DNA from: Bradyrhizobium sp. SZCCHNS1050
GTDB lineage: Bacteria; Pseudomonadota; Alphaproteobacteria; Rhizobiales; Xanthobacteraceae
Direction: 5' to 3'
Length of the DNA stretch: 64,000 nucleotides
NCBI RefSeq assembly: GCF_032484785.1
Contig: NZ_JAUETR010000004.1
Coordinates: 141,760 to 205,759, forward strand
How positions within the stretch are numbered: the stretch's first letter is position 1; each line of letters opens with the position of its first letter. The translations under genes and the position numbers were made by a program. The notes under the pieces are model-generated. The model was given only the letters and a program-made list of their open reading frames with translations, was not told the DNA's origin and did not search any database. Shown in pieces: positions 43,799-53,195 of the stretch.

Positions 43799-44839
43799 TC
43801 AGCAGGGATTGAGCGGCGGCTCGCCGGCCAGATAGCGGCGAACCTCTTCGGCCGCCTGGTCGGCGGCAAAGGTGACGGTGCGCACGGATGCGCCGGCGAT
43901 GTGCGGCGTCAGCGTGACATTCGGGAGCTGCAACAGCGGCCAGTCCGGCGGCACCGGCTCGACCGCAAAGGTGTCGAGCATCGCGCCGGCCAACCGTCCC
44001 GAGCTGAGCACCTCGAACAGCGCCTTGTAGTCGACCAGCGGACCGCGCGCGGTGTTGATCAGGATCGCCCCCGGCTTGATCTTCGCCAGCGCCTCGCGAT
44101 CGATGAAGCCGGTGGTCTCCGGCGTCACGCGGGCATGCAGGCTGATGACGTCGGCGCGTGCCAGAAGATCGGCAAGCGCGACGTGCTCGACACCGTCGTT
44201 GCGGTCCTGGGCGCTGAGCTGGACGTAAGGGTCGGTCACCAGGATCCTGCAGCCGAACGCCTTGAGAAGCTTCACGACGCGCGTGCCGATCGCGCCATAG
44301 CCGACGATGCCGACGGTCATCTCCCCGAGCTCGCGTCCGGTCCGGTCGGCGCGATAAAGATCGCCGCGCCACTCCCCGCCCCGCATCGACTCGTGACCGC
44401 TCCTGATCAGACGGGTCTCCGCGAGCATCGCGCCGATGGTGAACTCCGCCACCGCGCTGGCATTTCGTCCGGGCGTGTTGACGACCAGCACGCCATGATC
44501 GCGCGCCGCCTGCATGTCGACATTGACCGGACCGCCGCGCGACACCGCGATGAACTTGAGCCTTGGCAGCCGCTGCAGCATCGCGCGCGAGATCGGCGCG
44601 AGATGCGTCACCAGCAGCGGCGCTTCGCCGATGAATTCGGCGAGCTCATCCGGATCGCCCATGAACTCCTTGAGACCATCGAGCTTGGAGCCGGCATAGC
44701 CATGCTCCATCGGCTCGTCCGGCCAGGGCTGTTCGAGCATGCGGATGTCGACGCCGTCGCCGCAGATGGCGGTGATGCGTTCGGCGAACACCGAGGGCAG
44801 CATGAAGCGGTCGCCGATGATGGCGATGGAGCTAGACAT
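43799..44839 (-). CDS. D-isomer-specific 2-hydroxyacid dehydrogenase family protein
   Basis: 346 residues. NAD motif VGIVGYGAIGTRVVKLL, catalytic Arg in SLHARVTPET, Glu in LDTFAVEPVP, His in LTPHIAGAS. These reduce 2-keto acids such as glyoxylate, hydroxypyruvate or phosphohydroxypyruvate. Its start overlaps the kinase stop by eight bases and has a good GGAG, so it belongs to the operon. What 2-keto acid arises in the pathway is not evident; it may serve the aldehyde or acid produced by the aldolase. Confidence 0.87.
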   Translation of the reverse strand: MSSSIAIIGDRFMLPSVFAERITAICGDGVDIRMLEQPWPDEPMEHGYAGSKLDGLKEFMGDPDELAEFIGEAPLLVTHLAPISRAMLQRLPRLKFIAVSRGGPVNVDMQAARDHGVLVVNTPGRNASAVAEFTIGAMLAETRLIRSGHESMRGGEWRGDLYRADRTGRELGEMTVGIVGYGAIGTRVVKLLKAFGCRILVTDPYVQLSAQDRNDGVEHVALADLLARADVISLHARVTPETTGFIDREALAKIKPGAILINTARGPLVDYKALFEVLSSGRLAGAMLDTFAVEPVPPDWPLLQLPNVTLTPHIAGASVRTVTFAADQAAEEVRRYLAGEPPLNPC

Positions 44840-46412
44840 GATTGGCTCCTGCACGCTGGGCCGCAAGCTGCTTCCACACCGGCCGCGCCGCGAGGCGAGC
44901 CTCGACATAGGCCGGGAACAGCTGCGCATAGCGCTCCGCCAGCGCCGCATCCGGCGCCTGCGGCTCATCCAGATACGGTCTCACCCATTCCTCCGCGCAG
45001 ATCATCATGTCCGGGTAGAGTCCGGTCGCGACCGTGGCGATCATCGCCGCCCCCGACGCGCCGGCTTCCTCGCGACGGCAGACTCGAATCGTGCTGCCGA
45101 GTGCCGCGCCAAGAATTGCGCCGAGCGCGCGGCTGCGTGCCGCGCCTCCGGTCAGGCGAATTTCCGTCGGCAGCGGTCCCATCGCCGCGTAGCAGTCGCG
45201 TGCGGCGAAGGCCAGTCCCTCCATCACGGCGCGCATCAGATCCCAGTAGCCGTGACGGGTGCGCAGGCCGACCAGTTGCGCAGACGCCTCGTGGGACACG
45301 AATGGTCCGCGCTCGCCAGCATCGGAGATGAAAGGGTGATAAAGCAGCTCGCCCGCCTTCGCCGCGAGCACGCGCTCGTCCAGCCGCCGGATCAGATCAT
45401 TGCGCGACCGGGCGATGCCTTCCATGGCGAGCACGCCTCGCGCGACATCGAGCAACCAGTCGATGTTCAAGGTCGCAGCCATGGTCGACTGCATCTGGGC
45501 ATAGTGGTCCGGCACCGGGAACGGCATCGTATAGCCGGTCGCCTCGGCATTCAGCTTGACCGCGTCGGCGCTGTTCGCCAGCCGCATGTGCATGCCGGTC
45601 GAGCCGATGATGGTGCAGCCGACGTCGGGCGTGGGATCATACAGCCCGCCACCGAGCGCATTGCAGATCACGTCGACATAGCCGAGCGACACCGGCACGC
45701 CCTCGGGCAAGCCCGTCTCCGCCGCGGCCGCCGCAGTCAAGCCATGCGTCGTCGTGACACCATCGACGACATCTGGAAACAGGCGCGCGGAACCAGCGAT
45801 GCCGATGAGACGCGCCGCCTCGCCGTCGAAGCCGCGCTTGCGAAAGTCGCCGCAGGAGAACGTCGCCTCGGACGGGTCCGTGGCCCGCTCACCGGTCAGC
45901 TTGAAGTAGAGCCAGTCCTTGCAGTGGAACGCCGTACCCGCGCGTCCCAGCATCTCTGCGTCATGCGCCTGCAGCCAGGCCAGTTGCGCCCCCTGCTGGC
46001 AAGCGTTGAGCCCCGATCCGGTGCGCTGATAGTGCGCGGCATTGCGCTCGCCACCGCGGAAGGCTTCGACGAACCCTGCCGCGCGCGAGTCGAGCCACAG
46101 CAGCGCGGGCGCGACGGGATGGCCGTCCGCATCGATCAGCCAGGTGCCGTCGCCCTGCCCGGTCACGGCGATCGCGGCGACGCGACGGGACAGATCCGGC
46201 AGCGTGCCGCCCAGGCCGCGCAAGGCCGCGACGGTGTCGGTCCAGGTCCGCGCCATGTCCTGCTCGACGCGGCCGCCCGGCAACGTCGCGTAGCTGTTGG
46301 GAATCGCGAAATCCCCGAGCTGCCGTCCATCCCGCGCAAACGCCACCGCCTTGATCACCGAGGTCCCGGCGTCGATACCGATGATCACGTTGCGGATCGC
46401 AGCCGAGGTCAT
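44832..46412 (-). CDS. FGGY-family carbohydrate kinase, erythritol kinase-like
   Basis: 526 residues. N-terminal phosphate motif IIGIDAGTSVIKAVAF, then GGRVEQDMARTWTDTVAA and AVTGQGDGTWLIDADG, which I associate with EryA-type erythritol kinases rather than glycerol or xylulose kinases. The second half shows LTGGAARSRALGAILG. It phosphorylates a sugar or polyol on entry. Start 46412 lies two bases after the upstream ATPase stop. Erythritol is the best guess, but the class II aldolases and CUT1 transporter around it differ from known ery loci. Confidence 0.75.
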   Translation of the reverse strand: MTSAAIRNVIIGIDAGTSVIKAVAFARDGRQLGDFAIPNSYATLPGGRVEQDMARTWTDTVAALRGLGGTLPDLSRRVAAIAVTGQGDGTWLIDADGHPVAPALLWLDSRAAGFVEAFRGGERNAAHYQRTGSGLNACQQGAQLAWLQAHDAEMLGRAGTAFHCKDWLYFKLTGERATDPSEATFSCGDFRKRGFDGEAARLIGIAGSARLFPDVVDGVTTTHGLTAAAAAETGLPEGVPVSLGYVDVICNALGGGLYDPTPDVGCTIIGSTGMHMRLANSADAVKLNAEATGYTMPFPVPDHYAQMQSTMAATLNIDWLLDVARGVLAMEGIARSRNDLIRRLDERVLAAKAGELLYHPFISDAGERGPFVSHEASAQLVGLRTRHGYWDLMRAVMEGLAFAARDCYAAMGPLPTEIRLTGGAARSRALGAILGAALGSTIRVCRREEAGASGAAMIATVATGLYPDMMICAEEWVRPYLDEPQAPDAALAERYAQLFPAYVEARLAARPVWKQLAAQRAGANHV

Positions 46413-46414
46413 GT

Positions 46415-47530
46415 TCAGCGCGCCTCCGCGTGGCGGACGCAAACGCCGTCGGCGCCGAAAATATGGAGATGGCGTGACTCCAGCGCGCAGGGCACGACGT
46501 CGCCCGGTCGCGCCGCGACCTTGCTGGATGTCACGCCGACCAGCAGATGACCGGCGCACTCGCCCGCAATATGCGACTGATCGCCGAGCCACTGGTTGGA
46601 GACCACGCGCAGCCGCGCCTCGCCGCTGCCGATCGCGATCCGCTGCGGCCGGATGCCGACCTTGATCCGATCGGCCCGCACCAGCGTCTGCTGTCCCGCC
46701 GCGTCCAACGTCTGCCCGGGGATGTGAAAGGCAACATCGGAGCCCACAGACAGGCGGAACCCGCCTTCCTCCTGCGTCACCACAGCCTCCATCAGGTTCA
46801 TCGGCGGCTCGCCAATGAAGCTCGCGACGAACAGATTGGCCGGGCGGTTCTTCAGCTCCCGCTCGCTGGCGAACTGCTGAAGCACGCCGTCTTCCATGAC
46901 GGCGATGCGATCGGCAAGTGCGCTCGCCTCGGTCTGGTCATGGGTGACGAAGATCGCCGTCATGCCGCGCTCGGCGAGCAGACCCTTGATGCGGCCGCGC
47001 AGCACGGCACGCAGCTGCGGCTCCAGTTGACCCATCGGCTCGTCGAGCAGATAGAGGTCGGCATCACGCACCAGCGCTCGGGCCAGCGACACCCGCTGCT
47101 GCTGTCCGCCGGAAAGCGCGTGGGGATGATGATCGAGAATGTCCTCGATCTCCACCAGGCGGGCAATGCTGACAACGCGTTGCGCGATCTCGGCGCGCGA
47201 CAATTGCCGCGCCTTCAGCGCGAACGCAATGTTCTCACGCACCGTGAGCGGCGGGTACAACGAATAGCCTTCGAACGCCATCGCCACCTTGCGCTTCGCC
47301 GGCGCCAGATCATGGATCGTCCGCTGCGCCAGCGCGATCGACCCTGAACTGACGCTCTCGAAGCCGGCGATCATGCGCAGCGTCGAGGTCTTGCCGCAGC
47401 CGGAAGAGCCGAGCAGCGCGACGATCTCGCCGGCCTTCACCTCCATATCGAGCGCGCGCACGGCATGAACCGGCGGCTTGCCCCGGCTGTGATAGACCTT
47501 GTCGACGTTGCGGATTTCGAGCATGCCCAT
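46415..47530 (-). CDS. ABC transporter ATP-binding protein (CUT1/UgpC type), copy 2
   Basis: 371 residues. Walker A GSSGCGKT (41-48), signature LSGGQ (139-143), Walker B with D163-E164, H197 switch. Deviations: the Q-loop Gln is Glu (E87 in MAFEGYSLYP) and the D-loop reads GQLE instead of SNLD. The C-terminal TOBE-like domain is present. Works with the neighbouring ATPase as a heterodimer; see the finding on asymmetry. Confidence 0.9.
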   Translation of the reverse strand: MGMLEIRNVDKVYHSRGKPPVHAVRALDMEVKAGEIVALLGSSGCGKTSTLRMIAGFESVSSGSIALAQRTIHDLAPAKRKVAMAFEGYSLYPPLTVRENIAFALKARQLSRAEIAQRVVSIARLVEIEDILDHHPHALSGGQQQRVSLARALVRDADLYLLDEPMGQLEPQLRAVLRGRIKGLLAERGMTAIFVTHDQTEASALADRIAVMEDGVLQQFASERELKNRPANLFVASFIGEPPMNLMEAVVTQEEGGFRLSVGSDVAFHIPGQTLDAAGQQTLVRADRIKVGIRPQRIAIGSGEARLRVVSNQWLGDQSHIAGECAGHLLVGVTSSKVAARPGDVVPCALESRHLHIFGADGVCVRHAEAR

Positions 47531-47539
47531 CCCCGATCC

Positions 47540-48643
47540 TCACGCCGCCTGCCGCCGCGGCGCTAGGCCGATGCGCTCGCCCGTGGCGTGGTCGAACAGC
47601 AGCGCCGCTTCCGGCGCGAACCGCACGAACACGTCCTCGTCGGCATGCGCCTCCAGCGCCTCGGGCGCCTGCGCCGCCAGCCACTCGGATCCGTCGGCGA
47701 AGCGCAGCAGCACCACGGCGCGCTCGTGGATCGGCGTGACCGCGACGATCCGCGCCGGGATCACACCCTCGCCGCCATCACGCGTCACCACGACATCGTC
47801 GGGCCGGACGCCAAGCCAGCAACGCTCACGCATATTGGACGGCACGCCGTCCGCATCGAGCCGGATCAGCGTCCCGGCAACAGATGCGGTCAGCCGCCCC
47901 TGCTCCGCCACCGGCGTGACCTCGGCAAGATTGATGCTGGGATCGCCGAACAGCCGGGCCACGGCGACCGACGCCGGCCTCGCATAGATCTCCTCCGGAC
48001 GCGCCACCTGCACCAGGCGGCCATTGATCAGCACGGCAATGCGATCGGCGATTGCCATCGCCTCACGATAATCCTGCGTCACGTAGAGCACCGCCGCAGA
48101 GCTCCTGCGCAGCAGGCTCGGCAGCTCCAACCGCATCTCATAGCGCAGCTTGGCATCGACGTTGCGCAAGGGATCGTCGAGCAACAGCACCCCGGGATTG
48201 CCGATCAGCGCGCGCGCCAGCGCGGTGCGCTGCTTCTGGCCGTTGGACAGTTCACGAGGCTTGTGGCCGAGCACGTGCTCGATCTTCAACAGCCGGCTCA
48301 TTGCCGCAACCTTGGCCGCAATGTCGGCCGCGCCCGTCGCGCGCAGCCCGCTGGCGATGTTGTCGCGCGCGCTCATGTGCGGAAACAGGGCAAAATTCTG
48401 GAACGCCATGCCGATGCCGCGCTGCTCCGGCGGCGCGTCGACGATCGAGCGGCCGCCGACCAGGATGTCGCCGCCGTCAGGCTCGAACATGCCGGCAATC
48501 ATCCGCAGCAGCACGGTCTTGCCGCTGCCGGACGGGCCGAACACCGCGACGATCTCGCCGGGCTCGACCGTCAGCGACACGCCCTTGGCGCAGCTTGCCG
48601 CGCCGAAGCTCTTGTCGACCGATTGGAGTTCGAGACGCGCCAT
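47540..48643 (-). CDS. ABC transporter ATP-binding protein (CUT1/UgpC type), copy 1, degenerate
   Basis: 367 residues. Walker A GPSGSGKT (36-43) is normal, but the Walker B catalytic Glu is Asp (D156-D157 in LLLDDPLRN), the switch His is Gln (Q190 in VTQDYREA), and the signature is LSNGQ (132-136) rather than LSGGQ. It therefore looks like a weakly or non-hydrolytic partner. Follows the second permease by six bases. Confidence 0.9.
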   Translation of the reverse strand: MARLELQSVDKSFGAASCAKGVSLTVEPGEIVAVFGPSGSGKTVLLRMIAGMFEPDGGDILVGGRSIVDAPPEQRGIGMAFQNFALFPHMSARDNIASGLRATGAADIAAKVAAMSRLLKIEHVLGHKPRELSNGQKQRTALARALIGNPGVLLLDDPLRNVDAKLRYEMRLELPSLLRRSSAAVLYVTQDYREAMAIADRIAVLINGRLVQVARPEEIYARPASVAVARLFGDPSINLAEVTPVAEQGRLTASVAGTLIRLDADGVPSNMRERCWLGVRPDDVVVTRDGGEGVIPARIVAVTPIHERAVVLLRFADGSEWLAAQAPEALEAHADEDVFVRFAPEAALLFDHATGERIGLAPRRQAA

Positions 48644-48649
48644 GTATCC

Positions 48650-49507
48650 TCAACCCTTCACTGCACCGAGCGAGAGACCTTCGACCAGATAGCGCTGCGC
48701 ATAGAGCGCGAGCAGCAATGTCGGGGTGACCGACAGCACGATCGCGGCGGCGATCTGGCCGTATTGGATACCGGACGCCGTCACGAAGGCCAATGCGCCG
48801 ACCGTTACCGGCTGCTTGTCGGCCGAGGCCAGGATCAGCGCAAAGACGAAGTTGTTCCAGCAGAAGATGAAGGACAGCAGGCCCGCCGCGGCGATGCCGG
48901 GCCCGGCCAGCGGCACGGCAATGCGGGTGAACGCCTCGCGCCAGGAATGCCCCGCGAGCCGGTAGGCGTGCTCGATGTCGGGACTGATGTCCTCGAAATA
49001 GCCGCGCACGATCCACAGGATCAGCGGCAGCGCGATCAGCTGGTAGACCCAGACGATGCCAAAATAGGTGTCGTTGAGGCCAAGCTGCTGGTAGTACAGC
49101 GACAGCGGAAGCAGCACCAGGAGCGGCGGCGCGAAGCGGAACGACAGCAGCGTGAAGGCGATGGTCTCGCCGAGCCGGAACTTGAAGCGCGCGAACGCAT
49201 AGGCCGCGGGGACGCCGAGCAGCAGCGCCAGGATCACCGACGCGCTCGACAGCACGAAGCTGTTCATCAGATTGCGCATGAAGGTGAGCTGCAGATTGCC
49301 GGCGGCGGTCTTGAGCTGGCCCGAGATCAGCGCCTCATAATTGGCGAACGTCGGCTCGAACAGGATGCGCGGCGGGATGCGCAGGATCTGCTCATTGGTC
49401 TGGAACGACATCAGGAGGATCCAGACGATCGGAAACATGAAGAACAGAAGCACCAACGCCAGCGCGATGCCGCGGAAGATGCGCCCTGCCAGACTGGAGT
49501 GATCCAT
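48650..49507 (-). CDS. CUT1-type ABC transporter permease (UgpE/MalG-like)
   Basis: 285 residues, six predicted membrane spans. The EAA loop reads DIEHAYRLAGHSWREAFTRI, near residue 185, and the C-terminus SLGAVKG is typical of MalG-type subunits. ATG 49507 is preceded by GGAGAG. Eleven bases after the first permease. Forms the channel with the gene at 49519. Confidence 0.92.
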   Translation of the reverse strand: MDHSSLAGRIFRGIALALVLLFFMFPIVWILLMSFQTNEQILRIPPRILFEPTFANYEALISGQLKTAAGNLQLTFMRNLMNSFVLSSASVILALLLGVPAAYAFARFKFRLGETIAFTLLSFRFAPPLLVLLPLSLYYQQLGLNDTYFGIVWVYQLIALPLILWIVRGYFEDISPDIEHAYRLAGHSWREAFTRIAVPLAGPGIAAAGLLSFIFCWNNFVFALILASADKQPVTVGALAFVTASGIQYGQIAAAIVLSVTPTLLLALYAQRYLVEGLSLGAVKG

Positions 49508-49518
49508 GACCTCTCTCC

Positions 49519-50451
49519 TCAGGCGTGGCCGTGGGCGCGTTCGCGCAACCGGAGCCAGTTCTTTATGAAGATGTTGGACAGGATGTTGGTGATCAGCCAC
49601 AGGATCATCAGCAGCGCCGCCGAGCGTCCGACATTGGTGTACTGGAAGAACTCGAGATAGGCCTGGACCTGGAACACCATCAGCCGGTCGCCGGGGCCGC
49701 CTTGCGTCATCGCATAGACGATGTCGAACTGCTGGATCGAATCGAGCAGCCGGAACAGCGAGGCGGTGATGATGTAGGGCGCGAGCATCGGCAGGGTGAT
49801 GCGGAAGAAGACGAAGCTCGCCGGCACGCCGTCGAGCGCCGCCGCTTCGAACGGCTGCCGCGGCAGCGAGCGCAGGCCAGCCAGGAGCAGGATCATGATG
49901 AACGGCGTGTAGACCCAGACGTCGACCAGCACGACGGTGAACAGCGCGGTCGACGGATCGGACGCCCATTTGAAGTCGTGCACGCCGAGCAGCCCGACCA
50001 GATAGGACAGGATGCCGAAGCTCGGATTGGTCATCAGCTTCCACATCAGGGCTGCGATCGCCGGGGCCGTCATCAGCGGCAGCAGCAGCATGATCGACAC
50101 GGCATTGTGGAAGCGCGTCGGCCGCCGCAGCAGCAGCGCGATGCCGAGGCCGAGCAGCAGCTCGGCGATGACGGTCACCGCGGTATAGACCAGCGAGATG
50201 CGCAGCGTGTTCCAGAACGCCGGATCGGACAGGAAGTCGATATAGTTGTCGATGCCGATGAAGCCGCGCAGATACGGCAGATTGAGCCGGTAGCGCTGCA
50301 ATGAATAGACCGCAGCGGTCACGAACGGCACCAGGATGGCGATGCAGACCAGCAGCGCCGGCAGGCTCAGCAGATACGGCAGCAGCCGGCCGCGCCAGCG
50401 TTTCGTGCGGCGCGCCGTCGCCTTGGTCTCGACAAGTTGGGCCATGCTCAT
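49519..50451 (-). CDS. CUT1-type ABC transporter permease (UgpA/MalF-like)
   Basis: 310 residues, about six membrane spans. EAA loop QPFEAAALDGVPASFVFFRI around residue 200. Start 50451 (MSM) or 50445; a stem-loop in the leader (50488-50514) separates it from the solute-binding gene. First permease of the operon; partner of the gene at 48650. Confidence 0.92.
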   Translation of the reverse strand: MSMAQLVETKATARRTKRWRGRLLPYLLSLPALLVCIAILVPFVTAAVYSLQRYRLNLPYLRGFIGIDNYIDFLSDPAFWNTLRISLVYTAVTVIAELLLGLGIALLLRRPTRFHNAVSIMLLLPLMTAPAIAALMWKLMTNPSFGILSYLVGLLGVHDFKWASDPSTALFTVVLVDVWVYTPFIMILLLAGLRSLPRQPFEAAALDGVPASFVFFRITLPMLAPYIITASLFRLLDSIQQFDIVYAMTQGGPGDRLMVFQVQAYLEFFQYTNVGRSAALLMILWLITNILSNIFIKNWLRLRERAHGHA

Positions 50452-50487
50452 GACAGGCGTGATCACATCAGCGCGGGATGGGGCCGA

Positions 50488-50514
50488 CCCGGACGCTTGT
50501 GGGGAGCGTCCGGG
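50488..50514 (-). ncRNA. Intercistronic stem-loop between binding protein and permease genes
   Basis: Perfect 10 bp stem CCCGGACGCT / AGCGTCCGGG with a 7-base loop, between the stop of the solute-binding protein and the permease start. Such structures often stabilise the binding-protein message and lower downstream expression. Not a classical terminator (no T-run). Confidence 0.5.
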
Positions 50515-50547
50515 CCGGCAGGCGGTCATGGGAGATGCGGCGCGGCC

Positions 50548-51987
50548 TCAGCCGAGGCCGGCCTGCTTCAGCTGACGATTGATGCTCTCGGCAAGCTTGT
50601 CGAGGCCCTCATCGACGCCGATCTCCTTGGCCACCATCTTCTGCAGCGAGGCCGCCCACTCCGTCGTGAGGTCGAAGAACAGCGGCTGCGCCGTGAAGTA
50701 GATCTTCGCACCGGGCGCCGAGAGGTCATGCTGCTCGAGATAGCCAGGATAGGACTTGGCGATGCGGTCGCGGAATTCGCCGTCCTTCCACACGGAGGCG
50801 CGGACCGGATTGACGAAATCCATCTTGCGGGCACCGAACAGATCGTGCTCGACGGAGGCCGCCCACTGCATGAAGGTCCAGGCCGCATCCTTCTGCTTGG
50901 AAAAGCTCGACATCGCCAGCGACCAGATCCAGACGTTCGGCGTCGGCGCCTTCGCGGCCGGATTGGCCGCGAACGGCGCGTAGCCGAGATTGCCGCGCTC
51001 CTTGTTCTCGCCACCGTTCATGAAGTAGCCGAGAATGTCGGCGTCGAAGATCATGCCGGAGGCGCCAGCGCCGAGGTCCGTGCCGACCTGATACCAGGTG
51101 TAGGTCGACCAGTTCTTCGGACCCGACCCCTGGATCATCCTGACCCATTTCTCGTGGAAGTCCTTGGAGGCCTTGGTGTTCATCGCGGCCTTCAGCTTGC
51201 CGCCTTCCATCACGAAATCCTTCTGGCCGAAATTGGCGTAGGCCGAGAGGAAGCCCGGATGGATGGTCGCCCACGAGCGCGAACCGCGCACGCCGACGCC
51301 ATAGGGGCCGCCAGCGTCCTTGGTGATCTTGGCCGCGACCTCCAGCATGTCGTCGAGATTGGTGGGCGGCTTGACGCCGACCTTGTCGAAGATCTTGCGG
51401 TTATAGGTGATGTTGTTGAGCTCGTAGCCCCACGGGATGCACCACTGCTTGGCCTTGCCGGAGCCGAGCTCGGAGCCGGCGACGCCGTCCCAGGCGGTGG
51501 AGGAGCGCAGGCCCGGCAGCACATCGTCCCAGGCGAACGCCGGATTGGTCTTGGCCGGATCCTTGATGTAGGCGTTGAGGTCCTCGATCCAGCCGGCCGG
51601 ACCGTAGGTCCAGGTCATGTAGGCGCCGGTCATGAAGGCGTCGTACTGATCGGACTTCGACGACAGCGCCGCCGTCACCTTGTCGAAATAGACGTCCTCC
51701 GGGAAGATGTCGTAGGTGACGTTCATGCCGGTGAGGCTCTTGAACGCCTCGATGTCGCCGATCATCGCATCGACGTAAGGATGCTTGTTCAAGAGCAGCT
51801 TGACGGTCTTGCCGCTATGGGCCTTCCAGTTGAAGTCAGCGGCCATCGCCTTCGACATCGCCGAGGCAAAGGCGGCATTGGCGGCGACACCGGCGATGCC
51901 GAGCTTGGCAGCGCCGTCGAGCAGATCACGCCGGCTGATGCGCTTGCCGGCATAGGCCGCAAAGAGATTCTTCTCACGATCGTACAT
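50548..51987 (-). CDS. CUT1-type ABC solute-binding protein with Tat-like signal
   Basis: 479 residues. The N-terminus KRISRRDLLDGAAKLG carries a twin-arginine motif followed by a hydrophobic stretch, suggesting folded export. The rest is a type 1 solute-binding protein of the sugar/glycerol phosphate family (EAFKSLTGMNVTYDIFP, KIFDKVGVKPPTNLDDM). ATG 51987 has GGAGGG upstream. It should deliver the substrate to the permeases. Related in build to binding proteins of glycerol and polyol transporters; ligand unknown. Confidence 0.9.
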   Translation of the reverse strand: MYDREKNLFAAYAGKRISRRDLLDGAAKLGIAGVAANAAFASAMSKAMAADFNWKAHSGKTVKLLLNKHPYVDAMIGDIEAFKSLTGMNVTYDIFPEDVYFDKVTAALSSKSDQYDAFMTGAYMTWTYGPAGWIEDLNAYIKDPAKTNPAFAWDDVLPGLRSSTAWDGVAGSELGSGKAKQWCIPWGYELNNITYNRKIFDKVGVKPPTNLDDMLEVAAKITKDAGGPYGVGVRGSRSWATIHPGFLSAYANFGQKDFVMEGGKLKAAMNTKASKDFHEKWVRMIQGSGPKNWSTYTWYQVGTDLGAGASGMIFDADILGYFMNGGENKERGNLGYAPFAANPAAKAPTPNVWIWSLAMSSFSKQKDAAWTFMQWAASVEHDLFGARKMDFVNPVRASVWKDGEFRDRIAKSYPGYLEQHDLSAPGAKIYFTAQPLFFDLTTEWAASLQKMVAKEIGVDEGLDKLAESINRQLKQAGLG

Positions 51988-52025
51988 TCAACCCTCCCTT
52001 TGTTTTTTGTAGAGACGTGTTCGCG

Positions 52026-53015
52026 TTACCTGCCCTTCCGACTCTTGTTCTTGGAGTTGCCGGATGTTTTCTCCGGCTTGTCGGTCGCCAATGCCTGAGC
52101 GGTTACCTCATCGATGATGAGACCGTTCAGGAAGCCGCTGCGCAGCACCGCGCGCAGGGCCGTGATCTTTGCCTCGCCGCCGCCGATGGCGACGATGCGG
52201 TGTTTCTTCAGATCGGCAGCGGCCATCGAGGTGGCGCGCGCCGAAAGATCGAGATCGAGCAGCTCGCCCTGGGCGTTGAAGAAATGCCCGAGCAGATCGG
52301 CGCAGGCGCCGGCGCGCTTCAGCTCGACGACCTCGTCCGGCTTGATCATGCCGCTCGACACCAGGAAGCCGTCGGCATGGATCTGGCCGATGCCGACGAA
52401 CAGCAGCGACGCCCGCTGCGCCAGCGCGAACACGTCCGATATGCCGAATTGCTGCATCAGCACGCGGCGGTCGGCGACGGAGTTGGCGAACACCGGCACC
52501 GGCAGCAGATAGGCTTCGGCGCCGGTGCGCTCGGCCAGGCGATGGATCACATCGAACGGGTTGGCGGCGAATTTGCGCGTCAGGCCGCCGAGCAGCGACA
52601 CGAACTGCACGTCGCGCGCCGGCGTCTGCGGCAGTTGCGCCACCACCGCCGCAAGCGTGCGACCGTGGCCGACGCCGATGATCTTGTCGTCGCCGCGCTC
52701 CAGCACCTGGCGCAGGAAGCTCGCACCCTCCAGCGCGAGCGCCTTCAGTGGCAGATCGCCCTCGCCGAGATCCGGCGCAACACGGCAGAAGTCGAGCCCG
52801 TAGCGTTCGGCCAGCGCGTTCTCGAGTGCGACGCATTCGGCGACGGGACCCTCGACGAAGACACGGATCATGCCCTCGCGGCTGGCCCGCGCGATCAGGC
52901 GATGCGCCTTGGTGCTCTGGATGTTGAGGCGGTCGGCGACCTCCGACTGCGTCAGCCCGGCCGCGAAATACAGCCAGGCGGCTCGCGTCGCGAGCGAGGC
53001 CTCGCCGTCCACCAT
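52026..53015 (-). CDS. SorC/DeoR-type sugar-binding transcriptional regulator (EryD-like)
   Basis: 329 residues from ATG 53015 (GTG 53042 possible). N-terminal HTH GLTQSEVADRLNIQSTKAHR, then a sugar-binding domain (about 60-315) with GVGHGRTLAAVVAQLP and GFLVSSGMIKPDEVVEL. This family represses catabolic operons and is relieved by a phosphorylated sugar; EryD, the erythritol regulator, belongs to it. It heads the leftward operon and faces the second kinase operon across a 180 bp region, so it may control both. Confidence 0.88.
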   Translation of the reverse strand: MVDGEASLATRAAWLYFAAGLTQSEVADRLNIQSTKAHRLIARASREGMIRVFVEGPVAECVALENALAERYGLDFCRVAPDLGEGDLPLKALALEGASFLRQVLERGDDKIIGVGHGRTLAAVVAQLPQTPARDVQFVSLLGGLTRKFAANPFDVIHRLAERTGAEAYLLPVPVFANSVADRRVLMQQFGISDVFALAQRASLLFVGIGQIHADGFLVSSGMIKPDEVVELKRAGACADLLGHFFNAQGELLDLDLSARATSMAAADLKKHRIVAIGGGEAKITALRAVLRSGFLNGLIIDEVTAQALATDKPEKTSGNSKNKSRKGR

Positions 53016-53055
53016 GGGCGTCCTGTCGGAAGCTGTCGTCACGCCTGAATGCCTG

Positions 53056-53090
53056 CTTGCAAAATTCTTCACACCTTGCAAAAAATTGCA
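53056..53090. promoter_or_regulatory. Candidate SorC-type operator in the divergent intergenic region
   Basis: CTTGCAAAA occurs at 53056-53064 and again at 53075-53083 (19 bp apart), the second overlapping a perfect palindrome TGCAA-AAAA-TTGCA at 53077-53090. Located between the SorC-type regulator and the divergent kinase gene. Inference from position and symmetry. Confidence 0.5.
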
Positions 53091-53195
53091 GACGCCGGTC
53101 CGGCCGTCAATCCCCCAAACGTGCTGCAGCGCGTCAGGGATGACGCGCCGGGCGAGCACAGCCATGCTCGCCGGCACACAACGGGATGAGGTCGG

